Positions 1-5,550 of a DNA stretch of 14,848 bases are shown piece by piece. The stretch covers positions 1 through 14,848 of the forward strand of contig JACPLM010000008.1 in NCBI GenBank assembly GCA_016186525.1, in the 5' to 3' direction. A model generated the notes under the pieces. The model worked only from the letters and a program-made list of their open reading frames with translations, had not been told where the DNA came from and did no database searches. A program made the position numbers and the translations under genes. This stretch comes from Candidatus Nealsoniibacteriota bacterium (lineage in GTDB: Bacteria > Patescibacteriota > Minisyncoccia > Minisyncoccales > MHMH01). Position 1 is the first letter of the stretch, and the number at the start of each line of letters is the position of its first letter.

Positions 1-1
1 T

Positions 2-214
2 ATGGACTTTGATGAAATCAAAAATTTAATAGAAATTGACGGAGGCAAATTTATTATCGTGGAAAACGGAAAACCTACGATAGTTATTGCTAGTTTTGAG
101 GAATACAAGAAGAAATTGATTGGCAGTAAAGCTCCTGTCGCTAACTCTGCCAAAAAACCAATACCGAAAGAATTGCAGGGGGAAGATTTAAAAATTGAAG
201 ATTTGCCCTTGTAG
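2..214 (+). CDS. Small Phd/YefM-like protein, possible orphan antitoxin
   Basis: A 70-residue protein whose first ~40 residues read like the N-terminal fold of Phd/YefM antitoxins: an acidic helix, then a strand with KFIIVENGKPTIVI and the helix start SFEEYKKKL, the same pattern as the (V/I)LxLEEY motif of that family. The tail is linker-like (Ala/Pro/Lys) and ends in an acidic LKIEDLPL segment. The ATG lies at the window edge, so the start could be further upstream. No toxin gene follows; the next gene is tuf with its own promoter, so any partner would have to be upstream and out of view. Role as an antitoxin or transcriptional repressor is inferred from this short pattern only; it may instead be a stand-alone small regulator. 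Confidence 0.5.
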   Translation: MDFDEIKNLIEIDGGKFIIVENGKPTIVIASFEEYKKKLIGSKAPVANSAKKPIPKELQGEDLKIEDLPL

Positions 215-226
215 TTCTTAAAGTAC

Positions 227-254
227 TTGACTTTTTTTCTTAATTTAATATAAT
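227..254 (+). promoter_or_regulatory. Sigma-70-type promoter for tuf-rpsJ
   Basis: TTGACT at 227-232 and a perfect TATAAT at 249-254 are separated by 16 nt. Transcription would start near 261, giving an A+T-rich untranslated leader of about 46 nt before tuf. The spacing and near-consensus hexamers suit a highly expressed gene such as tuf. No clear Shine-Dalgarno sequence lies before the tuf ATG. Confidence 0.75.
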
Positions 255-306
255 GATAATTAGCGTTAAAATTAATAATAATTAATAGAATATACAAATA
301 AAACAT

Positions 307-1506
307 ATGGCGGAAAAAGCAAAATTCGAAAGGGGCAAGCCCCATGTTAATGTCGGGACTATAGGTCACGTTGATCACGGCAAAACTACCTTAACGTCAG
401 CAATATTGCACGTTTTAAGCCTTAAGGGCTTTAAAGCGAAAGAGAAATCAGTTGACGAAATAGACGCAGCTCCAGAGGAAAAAGCAAGAGGGATTACGAT
501 TTCAATTACTCACTTGGAGTATGAGTCAGATAAGAGGCATTATGCTCACATTGATTGCCCTGGTCATGCTGATTATATCAAAAACATGATTACGGGAGCC
601 GCTCAAATGGACGGAGGAATATTGGTGGTTTCAGCTCCTGACGGCCCAATGCCTCAAACAAGGGAACACATTCTTTTGGCGCGCCAAGTAGGGCTTCCTT
701 CAATAGTCGTATTTTTGAATAAATGCGATGCTGTTGACGATCCAGAAATTATTGATTTAGTTGAATCCGAAATAAGAGAACTTTTGAAGAAATACAAGTT
801 CCCGGGAGACACAACTCCAATTATCAGAGGTTCTGCCTTAAAGGCCTTAGAAGCGAAATCTGCAGATGACGAAGCGGCAAAGCCAATTCTTGAATTAGTT
901 AAAACTTTAGACGAATACATACCCGAACCCATCAGAGAAACCCAAAAGCCGTTTTTGATGGCTATTGAGGATGTCTTTTCAATTGAGGGCCGCGGAACAG
1001 TAGCTACCGGCAGAATTGAGAGAGGCGTCGTCAAGCCAAACGAAGAAGTGGAATTGGTTGGCGTTAAACCGACCGGTAAAACAACCGCAGTGAGCATTGA
1101 AATGTTCCAGAAGATATTAGATGAAGGGATTGCCGGAGATAATGTCGGCATTCTTTTGAGGGGATTAAAGAAGGAAGATGTGGAGAGAGGCCAGGTTTTA
1201 GCAAAACCGGGTTCCATTACTCCTCATACCGAATTTGACGGCGAAGTTTACATTTTAGCCAAAGAGGAAGGCGGACGCCATACTCCATTCTTTTCCGGCT
1301 ACAAGCCCCAATTTTATATCAGAACGACCGATGTGACAGGAGATGTTGTTTTGCCCGAAGGCACTGAAATGGTTATGCCGGGAGATACCGTAAATTTAAA
1401 AATTAAATTAATTGTTCCCGTTGCCTTGGAAGAGCAGCAAAGGTTCGCCATCAGAGAAGGCGGAAAGACCGTGGGAGCAGGCGTTGTAACTAAAATTACA
1501 AAATAA
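307..1506 (+). CDS. tuf: Translation elongation factor EF-Tu
   Basis: EF-Tu is the GTPase that carries aminoacyl-tRNA to the ribosomal A site in the cytoplasm. The 399-residue length matches the family. The G domain shows GHVDHGKT (residues 20-27), RGITI (61-65, switch I), DCPGH (83-87, with the catalytic His at 87) and NKCD (138-141), followed by a SAL motif near 174. Domains 2 and 3 follow, with RGTVATGRIERG and the C-terminal FAIREGGKTVGAGVV that is typical of EF-Tu. The ATG at 307 gives the normal N-terminus. The stop overlaps the rpsJ start by one base (TAATG), so the two are co-transcribed and probably translationally coupled. The usual upstream str-operon genes (rpsL, rpsG, fusA) are not next to it here. 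Confidence 0.98.
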   Translation: MAEKAKFERGKPHVNVGTIGHVDHGKTTLTSAILHVLSLKGFKAKEKSVDEIDAAPEEKARGITISITHLEYESDKRHYAHIDCPGHADYIKNMITGAAQMDGGILVVSAPDGPMPQTREHILLARQVGLPSIVVFLNKCDAVDDPEIIDLVESEIRELLKKYKFPGDTTPIIRGSALKALEAKSADDEAAKPILELVKTLDEYIPEPIRETQKPFLMAIEDVFSIEGRGTVATGRIERGVVKPNEEVELVGVKPTGKTTAVSIEMFQKILDEGIAGDNVGILLRGLKKEDVERGQVLAKPGSITPHTEFDGEVYILAKEEGGRHTPFFSGYKPQFYIRTTDVTGDVVLPEGTEMVMPGDTVNLKIKLIVPVALEEQQRFAIREGGKTVGAGVVTKITK

Positions 1507-1838
1507 TGGCCAAGACAGAAGCTGTTTCTCAAGCGCAAGCGAAACTCCGCATTAAGCTTAGGGCTTATGATCACAAGGTGATTGATAAGTCAGCTCGCGA
1601 AATTTGTGAGACTGCTTTACGTTATGGCGCTGAAATATCGGGACCAGTGCCCTTGCCGACAGAAATCAACAAATTCACCGTTAACCGATCGAGTTTTGTG
1701 CATAAGGATGCCAGAGAGCAGTTTGAAATGAGAACGCACAAACGGCTGATTGATATTTTAAATCCCAACCCTAAAGTGATTGACGCTTTAATGGGCCTTA
1801 CGCTGCCGGCAGGCGTTGACATAGAAATAAAAATGTAA
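1506..1838 (+). CDS. rpsJ: 30S ribosomal protein S10
   Basis: S10 (NusE) is a small-subunit head protein that also works in transcription antitermination with NusB. The sequence has the family core: LRIKLRAYDHKVIDKSAREI at ~15-34, GPVPLPTEINKFTVNRS in the middle, the FEMRTHKRLIDI motif at ~73-84 and the closing LPAGVDIEIKM. At 110 residues it is slightly longer than the usual 102-105 because of about ten extra N-terminal residues (MAKTEAVSQA). It follows tuf with a one-base overlap. Unlike in most bacteria, rplC does not follow directly: an intrinsic terminator and a toxin-antitoxin module intervene, so S10 is expressed with tuf rather than with the large operon. Confidence 0.97.
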   Translation: MAKTEAVSQAQAKLRIKLRAYDHKVIDKSAREICETALRYGAEISGPVPLPTEINKFTVNRSSFVHKDAREQFEMRTHKRLIDILNPNPKVIDALMGLTLPAGVDIEIKM

Positions 1839-1850
1839 CTCGAGTTCGCA

Positions 1851-1883
1851 TCAGAAACTCCCTTACGGGAGTTTTTGATTTTT
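1851..1883 (+). terminator. Intrinsic terminator after rpsJ (T1)
   Basis: AAACTCCC (1855-1862) pairs with GGGAGTTT (1867-1874) around a TTAC tetraloop, 8 perfect base pairs. The stem extends outward through a G-T pair and TCA/TGA to about 12 pairs. T-rich sequence follows (1872-1883). Its 3' arm and tail, GGGAGTTTTTGATTTT, recur exactly in the terminator at 2474-2527. Confidence 0.85.
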
Positions 1884-1894
1884 AGTGCATGCTA

Positions 1895-1922
1895 TTGACA
1901 GGTGGTGTACATCGTATATACT
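1895..1922 (+). promoter_or_regulatory. Promoter of the first toxin-antitoxin pair
   Basis: TTGACA (1895-1900) and TATACT (1917-1922) are separated by 16 nt. The predicted transcription start is near 1929, only a couple of bases before the antitoxin ATG at 1931, so the mRNA would be leaderless or nearly so. Confidence 0.65.
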
Positions 1923-1932
1923 TAAGGTATAT
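1916..1932. promoter_or_regulatory. Candidate operator: inverted repeat over -10, +1 and start codon
   Basis: ATATAC (1916-1921) and GTATAT (1927-1932) form a perfect 6+6 inverted repeat with a 5-nt spacer. It covers the -10 box, the predicted transcription start and the first two bases of the antitoxin ATG. RelB-type ribbon-helix-helix antitoxins commonly repress their own promoters at such palindromes, so autoregulation is the natural inference. A+T-rich composition raises the chance of coincidence. Confidence 0.4.
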
Positions 1933-2209
1933 GGCAAAAGCTGTTATCAATATCAAAACCGATAAAGAGGTGAAGGCGAATGTCCAAAAGCTGGCCGAAG
2001 AGCTTGGCATTTCTTTAAGCGACATTATCAACGCCTCTTTAAGGAATTTTATCCGCTTGCGCGAAGTGCGGATTTCTTCAGTTCCTCAAATGACCATGGA
2101 GTTGGAAAAACTTCTTGGTCCCGTCGAGAGCGATATTAAAGCTGGCAAGAATCTTTCTTCCGGTTTTTCTTCGCCAGAAGCAATGGAAAGCTATCTCAAT
2201 TCCTTATGA
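1931..2209 (+). CDS. RelB/DinJ-family antitoxin
   Basis: A 92-residue protein with a ribbon-helix-helix start: strand AVINIKTDKEVKANVQKLA, then the helix-turn-helix-like ELGISLSDIINASLRNFI at ~24-41, the pattern of RelB/DinJ antitoxins. The C-terminal half (MTMELEKLLGPVESDIKAG and the acidic tail) would wrap the toxin. The ATG at 1931 is chosen because the predicted promoter -10 box ends at 1922; a longer in-frame reading from 1889 would begin inside the promoter. Its stop overlaps the toxin start in an ATGA, the usual arrangement of coupled antitoxin-toxin genes. The pair lies between rpsJ and rplC with its own promoter and terminator. Family assignment is by pattern; target binding is inferred. 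Confidence 0.85.
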   Translation: MAKAVINIKTDKEVKANVQKLAEELGISLSDIINASLRNFIRLREVRISSVPQMTMELEKLLGPVESDIKAGKNLSSGFSSPEAMESYLNSL

Positions 2210-2466
2210 GGGTCAGATTCCATAAGAATTTCGAAAAGCAGTATAAGAAATTAAGAGAAAATGAGCAATCGCGTGTTAGGGATCGCCTCTCTTTATTTTT
2301 AAGGGACGAATTTGACCCGATTCTTAATAACCATCCTCTTGCGGGTAAATATAAAGGATATCGCAGTATTAATATAACAGGAGACCTCCGGACACTTTAC
2401 AAATATCAAAATCCGTCTGTTTGTATTTTCGTCACAATTAATACGCACAGTAATTTATATAAATAA
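2206..2466 (+). CDS. RelE/YafQ-family mRNA interferase toxin
   Basis: An 86-residue toxin of the RelE/ParE fold. YafQ-like toxins cut mRNA at the ribosomal A site. The family pattern is visible: N-terminal helical pair (FEKQYKKLRENEQSRVRDRL), then NNHPLAGKYKGYRSINI (His43, Arg53), a strand with DLRTLYKY (Asp60, Arg62) and the C-terminal NTHSNLY (His81), equivalent to the GTHSDLF ending of YafQ, whose histidine is catalytic. The start overlaps the antitoxin stop (ATGA). A strong terminator follows 8 nt after the stop, so the toxin should not be carried into the ribosomal operon. Whether it is active cannot be judged, but the basic and His positions appear intact. Confidence 0.85.
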   Translation: MRVRFHKNFEKQYKKLRENEQSRVRDRLSLFLRDEFDPILNNHPLAGKYKGYRSINITGDLRTLYKYQNPSVCIFVTINTHSNLYK

Positions 2467-2473
2467 CGTTACC

Positions 2474-2527
2474 AATCAAAAACTCCCATAAGGCCTGCCT
2501 GCCGCAGGCGGGGAGTTTTTGATTTTC
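2474..2527 (+). terminator. Intrinsic terminator after the first toxin gene (T2)
   Basis: AATCAAAAACTCCC (2474-2487) pairs perfectly with GGGAGTTTTTGATT (2511-2524), 14 bp. The apical region (2488-2510) contains a second GC-rich hairpin, GCCTGC (2493-2498) with GCAGGC (2504-2509). The outer arms and tail match the terminator at 1851-1883, but the small TTAC loop is replaced by the GC-rich palindrome. The near-symmetric arms could also stop transcription on the other strand. Confidence 0.85.
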
Positions 2528-2541
2528 AAAACGGTATGTTG

Positions 2542-2569
2542 TTGACATATTTTTTGGTTGGAGTATACT
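2542..2569 (+). promoter_or_regulatory. Promoter of the main ribosomal protein operon
   Basis: A consensus TTGACA (2542-2547) and TATACT (2564-2569) with a 16-nt spacer lie directly downstream of T2. Transcription would start near 2576, giving a ~90-nt structured leader before rplC. This promoter would replace read-through from tuf-rpsJ, which two terminators block. Confidence 0.75.
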
Positions 2570-2593
2570 TGACACTATGAAGCACGTCGCTTT

Positions 2594-2667
2594 AATTTGA
2601 CGGGCTAAATAGAAGAGTACTAACCGAAATTCAAATTGCGGGGTTAGTGCCCCGTCTTTTATTGAAT
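2594..2667 (+). ncRNA. Candidate cis-regulatory leader RNA of rplC
   Basis: Two mutually exclusive folds can be drawn. Fold A nests CTAACC (2620-2625)/GGTTAG (2642-2647) inside GACGGG (2599-2604)/CCCGTC (2651-2656), both perfect 6-bp helices with an asymmetric internal loop (15 nt against 3 nt). Fold B pairs AATTTGA (2594-2600) with TCAAATT (2631-2637) and CGGGG (2639-2643) with CCCCG (2650-2654) around TTAGTG, followed by CTTTTATT, which looks like a weak intrinsic terminator. Ribosomal protein operons are often controlled by their own products through such leaders; which protein would act here is unknown. I do not recognise a described family. Confidence 0.5.
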
Positions 2668-3207
2668 ATGAAATTTATCTTAGGGAAGAAAATTAAAATG
2701 AGCCAGATATTTGATGAAAAAGGAAATGTGATTCCGGTAACTTTGGTTGAAGCCGGCCCCTGTTCTGTTACGCAAGTGAAAACTAAAGAAAAAGACGGTT
2801 ACGAGGCCATGCAGATTGAGTATAAAAAGAAAAGAAGAGAAAGCCCTGCTTGGGGAGGAAAAGTTGGCGACATTATTGACGTTTCTATTTTTCACGAAGG
2901 AGACAAAGTAAAGATTTCGGGCATTTCCAAGGGAAAGGGCTTTGCCGGGCCAGTGAAAAAATGGGGATTTAAAGGCAGGCAATCTTCAACCCACGGCACA
3001 AAACACGAACTTCGGACTCCTGGTTCGACCGGAAGTTCTCAACCAGACAGAGTGAGAAAGGGCAAAAAATTTGCCGGCCGCATGGGAGCCGATAGGGTGA
3101 CTGTTAAAAATTTGAAAATAGCGAAAATTGACAAAGAAAAAAATATATTGTTCGTGATGGGCGCCGTTCCAGGCCATCCAGGAACTTTTTTAGAAATTAA
3201 TGGGTAA
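2668..3207 (+). CDS. rplC: 50S ribosomal protein L3
   Basis: L3 binds near the peptidyl transferase centre and starts 50S assembly. The N-terminus MKFILGKKIKMSQIFDEKGN followed by VIPVTLVEAGPCSVTQVK is the standard L3 opening, which fixes the start at 2668; an in-frame GTG at 2647 would add seven unconserved residues lying inside the predicted leader hairpin. The central basic loop (GKGFAGPVKKWGFKG at ~90-103, then HGTKHELRTPGSTG) and the KGKKFAGRMGADRVTVKNL segment (~131-150) are present. At 179 residues it is shorter than the usual 205-210, lacking part of the middle. It is first in the long operon, 92 nt after the predicted transcription start, and the rplD start follows after only three bases. 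Confidence 0.97.
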   Translation: MKFILGKKIKMSQIFDEKGNVIPVTLVEAGPCSVTQVKTKEKDGYEAMQIEYKKKRRESPAWGGKVGDIIDVSIFHEGDKVKISGISKGKGFAGPVKKWGFKGRQSSTHGTKHELRTPGSTGSSQPDRVRKGKKFAGRMGADRVTVKNLKIAKIDKEKNILFVMGAVPGHPGTFLEING

Positions 3208-3210
3208 ATT

Positions 3211-3858
3211 ATGTTAATTAAGACGTATGATCAAACAGGCAAGGAGTTAGGAAGCACCCGGTTGCCAGCGGAGGTTTTTGGGGTTGAAATCAATCAGGAT
3301 GTGATTCATCAAGTGGTGGTTTCTCAAGCTGCAAACCAGAAAAAAGCTGTTGCCCATACCAAAGGACGCGGAGAAGTTTCAGGAGGCGGGAAAAAGCCAT
3401 GGCGGCAGAAAGGCACGGGCCGCGCCAGGCACGGTTCTACCAGGTCGCCGATATGGCGGCATGGAGGAGTGGCTTTCGGCCCCACTAAAGAAAAAGTTTT
3501 TAAGCAGAAGATTAACAAGAAGATGAAAAGAAAGGCCCTATTTATGGTTTTAACGGCAAAAGCCAAAAATAATTTGTTAATAGTTTTAGATGAGTTAAAA
3601 TTAGAAACACCAAAGACTAAATTTTTAGCCGGATTAATTGAAAATTGGAAATTGAAAATTGAAAATTTTAAAGATGGTTCCTGCTTGATCGCTTTGCCGG
3701 GAATAGACAAAAATTCAATTTTAGCAACCAGAAATTTATCAAGCGTTGAAACTATCCAGGCCAAGGATTTAAATATATTGGATTTGCTTAATTTTAAATA
3801 TTTATTAATGCCAAAAGATTCAATTAAAGTGATAAAAGATACTTTTGTTAAAGAATAA
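3211..3858 (+). CDS. rplD: 50S ribosomal protein L4
   Basis: L4 lines the exit tunnel with its extended loop and, in some bacteria, represses its own operon. The loop is clear at ~47-90: AVAHTKGRGEVSGGGKKPWRQKGTGRARHGSTRSPIWRHGGVAFGP (given here as key segments KGRGEVSGGGKKPWRQKGTG and RARHGSTRSPIWRHGG). Length (215) is normal. Residues ~143-152 (IENWKLKIENF) are encoded by a low-complexity A+T-rich repeat (3636-3672) that resembles, in reverse complement, the repeats before rplR and rpsE. They fall between strand and helix elements of the C-terminal globular domain, where insertion is tolerable. The gene starts three bases after rplC with the context AAATTATG and no Shine-Dalgarno. Confidence 0.97.
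   Translation: MLIKTYDQTGKELGSTRLPAEVFGVEINQDVIHQVVVSQAANQKKAVAHTKGRGEVSGGGKKPWRQKGTGRARHGSTRSPIWRHGGVAFGPTKEKVFKQKINKKMKRKALFMVLTAKAKNNLLIVLDELKLETPKTKFLAGLIENWKLKIENFKDGSCLIALPGIDKNSILATRNLSSVETIQAKDLNILDLLNFKYLLMPKDSIKVIKDTFVKE
3636..3672. repeat. A+T-rich AATTGAAA repeat inside rplD
   Basis: Four tandem-like copies of an ATTGAAA/ATTGGAAA unit, coding for part of L4 (IENWKLKIENF). The reverse complement matches the TTTTCAATT units of the intergenic repeats at 9958-9990 and 10317-10349. Confidence 0.55.
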
Positions 3859-3859
3859 T

Positions 3860-4321
3860 ATGGCTTTACTTGATATATTCAAAAAGAAACCCACTCGGCA
3901 ATTTAAGGGGAAAGAGGGAAAAAGGTTAGAAAAAGCAGTAAAGGTTAAGGAAGCGGAAAAGAAAGCAGAAAAAACAGAGAAGGCAGAAAAAGTCAAAAAA
4001 GTTACCGCAGACATTCCCGTAAAACCTAAGAAAATATTAGGAGAGTCTTATAAGGTTTTAAAGAGAGCCCATGTGACAGAGAAAGCCGCTAATTTGACCG
4101 AGAAAAATCAATATATTTTTGATGTTTTCCCGAGAAGCAATAAGAATCAGATAAAAAAAGCAGTTGAAGACGTTTACGGCATTGACGTGGTTGCCGTCAG
4201 GATTATTAATATTCCTAAAAAGAAAAGAAGGCTTGGCAGAATTGAAGGATGGAGGCACGGATACAAAAAAGCTATAGTTAAAATAAAAGAAGGGCAAAAA
4301 ATAGAAGTTTTGCCGCGATAA
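3860..4321 (+). CDS. rplW: 50S ribosomal protein L23 with long N-terminal extension
   Basis: L23 sits at the tunnel exit and is the docking site for trigger factor and SRP. The conserved domain starts near residue 63: YKVLKRAHVTEKAANLTEKNQYIFDV, then NKNQIKKAVEDVYGIDVVAVRIIN (~94-117) and the KKKRRLGRIEGWRHGYKKAIV loop. It is 153 residues long against a usual ~95-100, because of about 60 N-terminal residues: a short hydrophobic MALLDIFKKK, then a Lys/Glu/Ala-rich, probably helical stretch (22-48). The ATG at 3860 follows the rplD stop by one base; an upstream in-frame TTG would overlap rplD and adds nothing conserved. The extension would project at the tunnel mouth; its job is unknown. Confidence 0.96.
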   Translation: MALLDIFKKKPTRQFKGKEGKRLEKAVKVKEAEKKAEKTEKAEKVKKVTADIPVKPKKILGESYKVLKRAHVTEKAANLTEKNQYIFDVFPRSNKNQIKKAVEDVYGIDVVAVRIINIPKKKRRLGRIEGWRHGYKKAIVKIKEGQKIEVLPR

Positions 4322-4332
4322 AAAAGAAGATA

Positions 4333-4384
4333 TGTTGGGTTTACGAAATCACACACAAATTTGTGGGATTTCGTAAACCCAACA
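4333..4384. repeat. 52-nt palindrome between rplW and rplB
   Basis: TGTTGGGTTTACGAAATC (4333-4350) and its perfect reverse complement (4367-4384) flank a 16-nt centre that itself holds the palindrome CACAAATTTGTG (4354-4365). The 18-bp perfect stem is far stronger than anything nearby. ATATGTT occurs at 4330-4336 and again at 4392-4398, the second copy containing the rplB ATG, which could be a target-site duplication. There is no T-tract after it, so it is not a standard terminator. It may be a mobile palindromic element, an RNA processing site, or a regulatory hairpin for rplB. Confidence 0.75.
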
Positions 4385-4393
4385 ATCCGCAAT

Positions 4394-5194
4394 ATGTTAA
4401 AAAACCAGGCGACAAAAGAAGATTTCAGTTTATTGACTAAAAAAAATCCGGAAAAAAGGCTGCTTTTGACTTTGCAGAAAAAGTCAGGAAGAGGCCACTG
4501 GGGGAGAATCACCGTCAGGCATCAGGGAGGCGGGGCAAAGCGCCTTTACAGGATAATTGATTTTGGCCAAGAAAAGCTTAATATAAAGGGGCGGGTTTCC
4601 GCTTTAGAATACGATCCTTATAGAACTTCTTTTATAGCTCTGGTCCAGTATGATGACGGCGATAAAAGATATGTTATTGCTCCTCAGGGAATGAAAGCGG
4701 GAGATGAAATAATTTGCCAGGAGTCAGCTGAGCCGAAAGTCGGCAATAGAATGAAATTGAAAAATATACCCGTCAACTCTTTAGTTTATAACATTGAAAT
4801 TGAACCGGGCTGCGGAGGAAAGTTAGTCAAAACCGCAGGATCTTCGGCCAGAGTTTTGGCTCACGAGGGGAAATACTCTCAATTAGAGATGCCGTCCAGC
4901 GAAGTGAGAAAAATTCTTCAAGAGTGTTTTGCCACCATTGGAGCGGTTTCCAGGCCTGAACATAAGTATGCGAATTTAGGAAAAGCCGGAAGAGCCCGCC
5001 ATAAGGGCGTAAGGCCGACTGTAAGGGGCACTGCCATGAATCCTGTTGACCACCCCCATGGGGGAGGCGAGGGCAAAACTCCCATTGGTTTAAAATATCC
5101 GAAAACTCCCTGGGGCAAGATTGCCAGGGGCGTTAAGACAAGGAATAGGTCTTGGACGGATAAATTTATTATAAGCAGGCGCAAAAAGAAGTAA
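4394..5194 (+). CDS. rplB: 50S ribosomal protein L2
   Basis: L2 is a universally conserved 23S rRNA binder needed for subunit joining. Recognisable parts are GRITVRHQGGGAKRLYRIIDF (key residues ~37-57), AGSSARVLAHEGKY (148-161), the segment GRARHKGVRPTVRGTAMNPV and DHPHGGGEGK (219-228) with the conserved His, and a basic C-terminus. I start at ATG 4394 (MLKNQATKEDF), just after the 52-nt palindrome. A TTG at 4361 in the loop of that palindrome would give 277 residues and an NPTIRNM stretch faintly like the canonical (K/N)PTTPxRRNM. Either way the usual N-terminal KPTTPGRR rRNA-contact segment is missing or altered, so the palindrome may have reshaped this end. Confidence 0.95.
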   Translation: MLKNQATKEDFSLLTKKNPEKRLLLTLQKKSGRGHWGRITVRHQGGGAKRLYRIIDFGQEKLNIKGRVSALEYDPYRTSFIALVQYDDGDKRYVIAPQGMKAGDEIICQESAEPKVGNRMKLKNIPVNSLVYNIEIEPGCGGKLVKTAGSSARVLAHEGKYSQLEMPSSEVRKILQECFATIGAVSRPEHKYANLGKAGRARHKGVRPTVRGTAMNPVDHPHGGGEGKTPIGLKYPKTPWGKIARGVKTRNRSWTDKFIISRRKKK

Positions 5195-5202
5195 TCAAAT
5201 TT

Positions 5203-5550
5203 ATGCCAAGAAGTATTAAGAAAGGTCCATATACATCAGAAAAATTGCTGGGAAAATTGCAGAGTTTAAAGCCCGGCGCCAAAGCCATTATTAAAACATG
5301 GTGCAGGGCTTGCACTATAACTCCGGAGATGGTTGGTTTTACGATTGGAGTCCATAACGGCAAAGATCACGTGGCGGTTTATATTTCCGAAGATATGGTC
5401 GGCCACAAATTAGGCGAGTTTGCTCCTACCACTAAATTCGGCAAGCATGGAGGCAGAATGCAGAGGGAATTGGAAGCTGCGGCCGTAGAAAAAGAAGCGG
5501 CAAAGGTGGAGCAAGCTAAAGCAGAACCGGCTAAACCGGCTAAAAAATGA
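5203..5550 (+). CDS. rpsS: 30S ribosomal protein S19
   Basis: S19 lies in the 30S head and, with S13, contacts the A-site tRNA and the intersubunit bridge. The conserved start MPRSIKKGPYTSEKLL, the IKTWCRACTITPEMVGFTIGVHNG segment (key residues TWCRACTITPEMVG) and the GHKLGEFAPTTKFGKHGG end (~67-85) are all present. It is 115 residues against a typical ~92: from about residue 88 there is an Ala/Glu/Lys-rich tail (ELEAAAVEKEAAKVEQAKAE, then PAKPAKK) that looks flexible or helical. The start context is AAATTTATG, shared by several genes in this operon. Its TGA stop overlaps the rplV start (ATGA). Confidence 0.97.
   Translation: MPRSIKKGPYTSEKLLGKLQSLKPGAKAIIKTWCRACTITPEMVGFTIGVHNGKDHVAVYISEDMVGHKLGEFAPTTKFGKHGGRMQRELEAAAVEKEAAKVEQAKAEPAKPAKK

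Noticed and set aside
654..1217. Long minus-strand reading frame opposite tuf, and similar frames opposite other ribosomal genes
   Set aside because: They are antisense shadows of highly conserved genes, with low-complexity Ser/Leu/Phe-rich translations and no recognisable domain.
1801..1822. Palindromic GC-rich CTGCCGGCAG near the end of rpsJ
   Set aside because: It encodes LPAGVDIEI, a normal S10 C-terminus, so protein constraint explains it.
2647..2667. Longer L3 starting at GTG 2647
   Set aside because: The added MPRLLLN is not conserved and its codons form part of the leader hairpin; L3 normally begins at the MKFILGKK position.
2576..2667. tRNA or other structural RNA gene upstream of rplC
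   Set aside because: The helices do not form a cloverleaf and there is no T-arm or acceptor stem; a cis-acting leader fits better.
4332..4376. Small leader peptide (15 codons) inside the rplW-rplB palindrome
   Set aside because: ATG at 4332 opens MLGLRNHTQICGIS, but it lies in the palindrome arms and has no start signal or informative composition.
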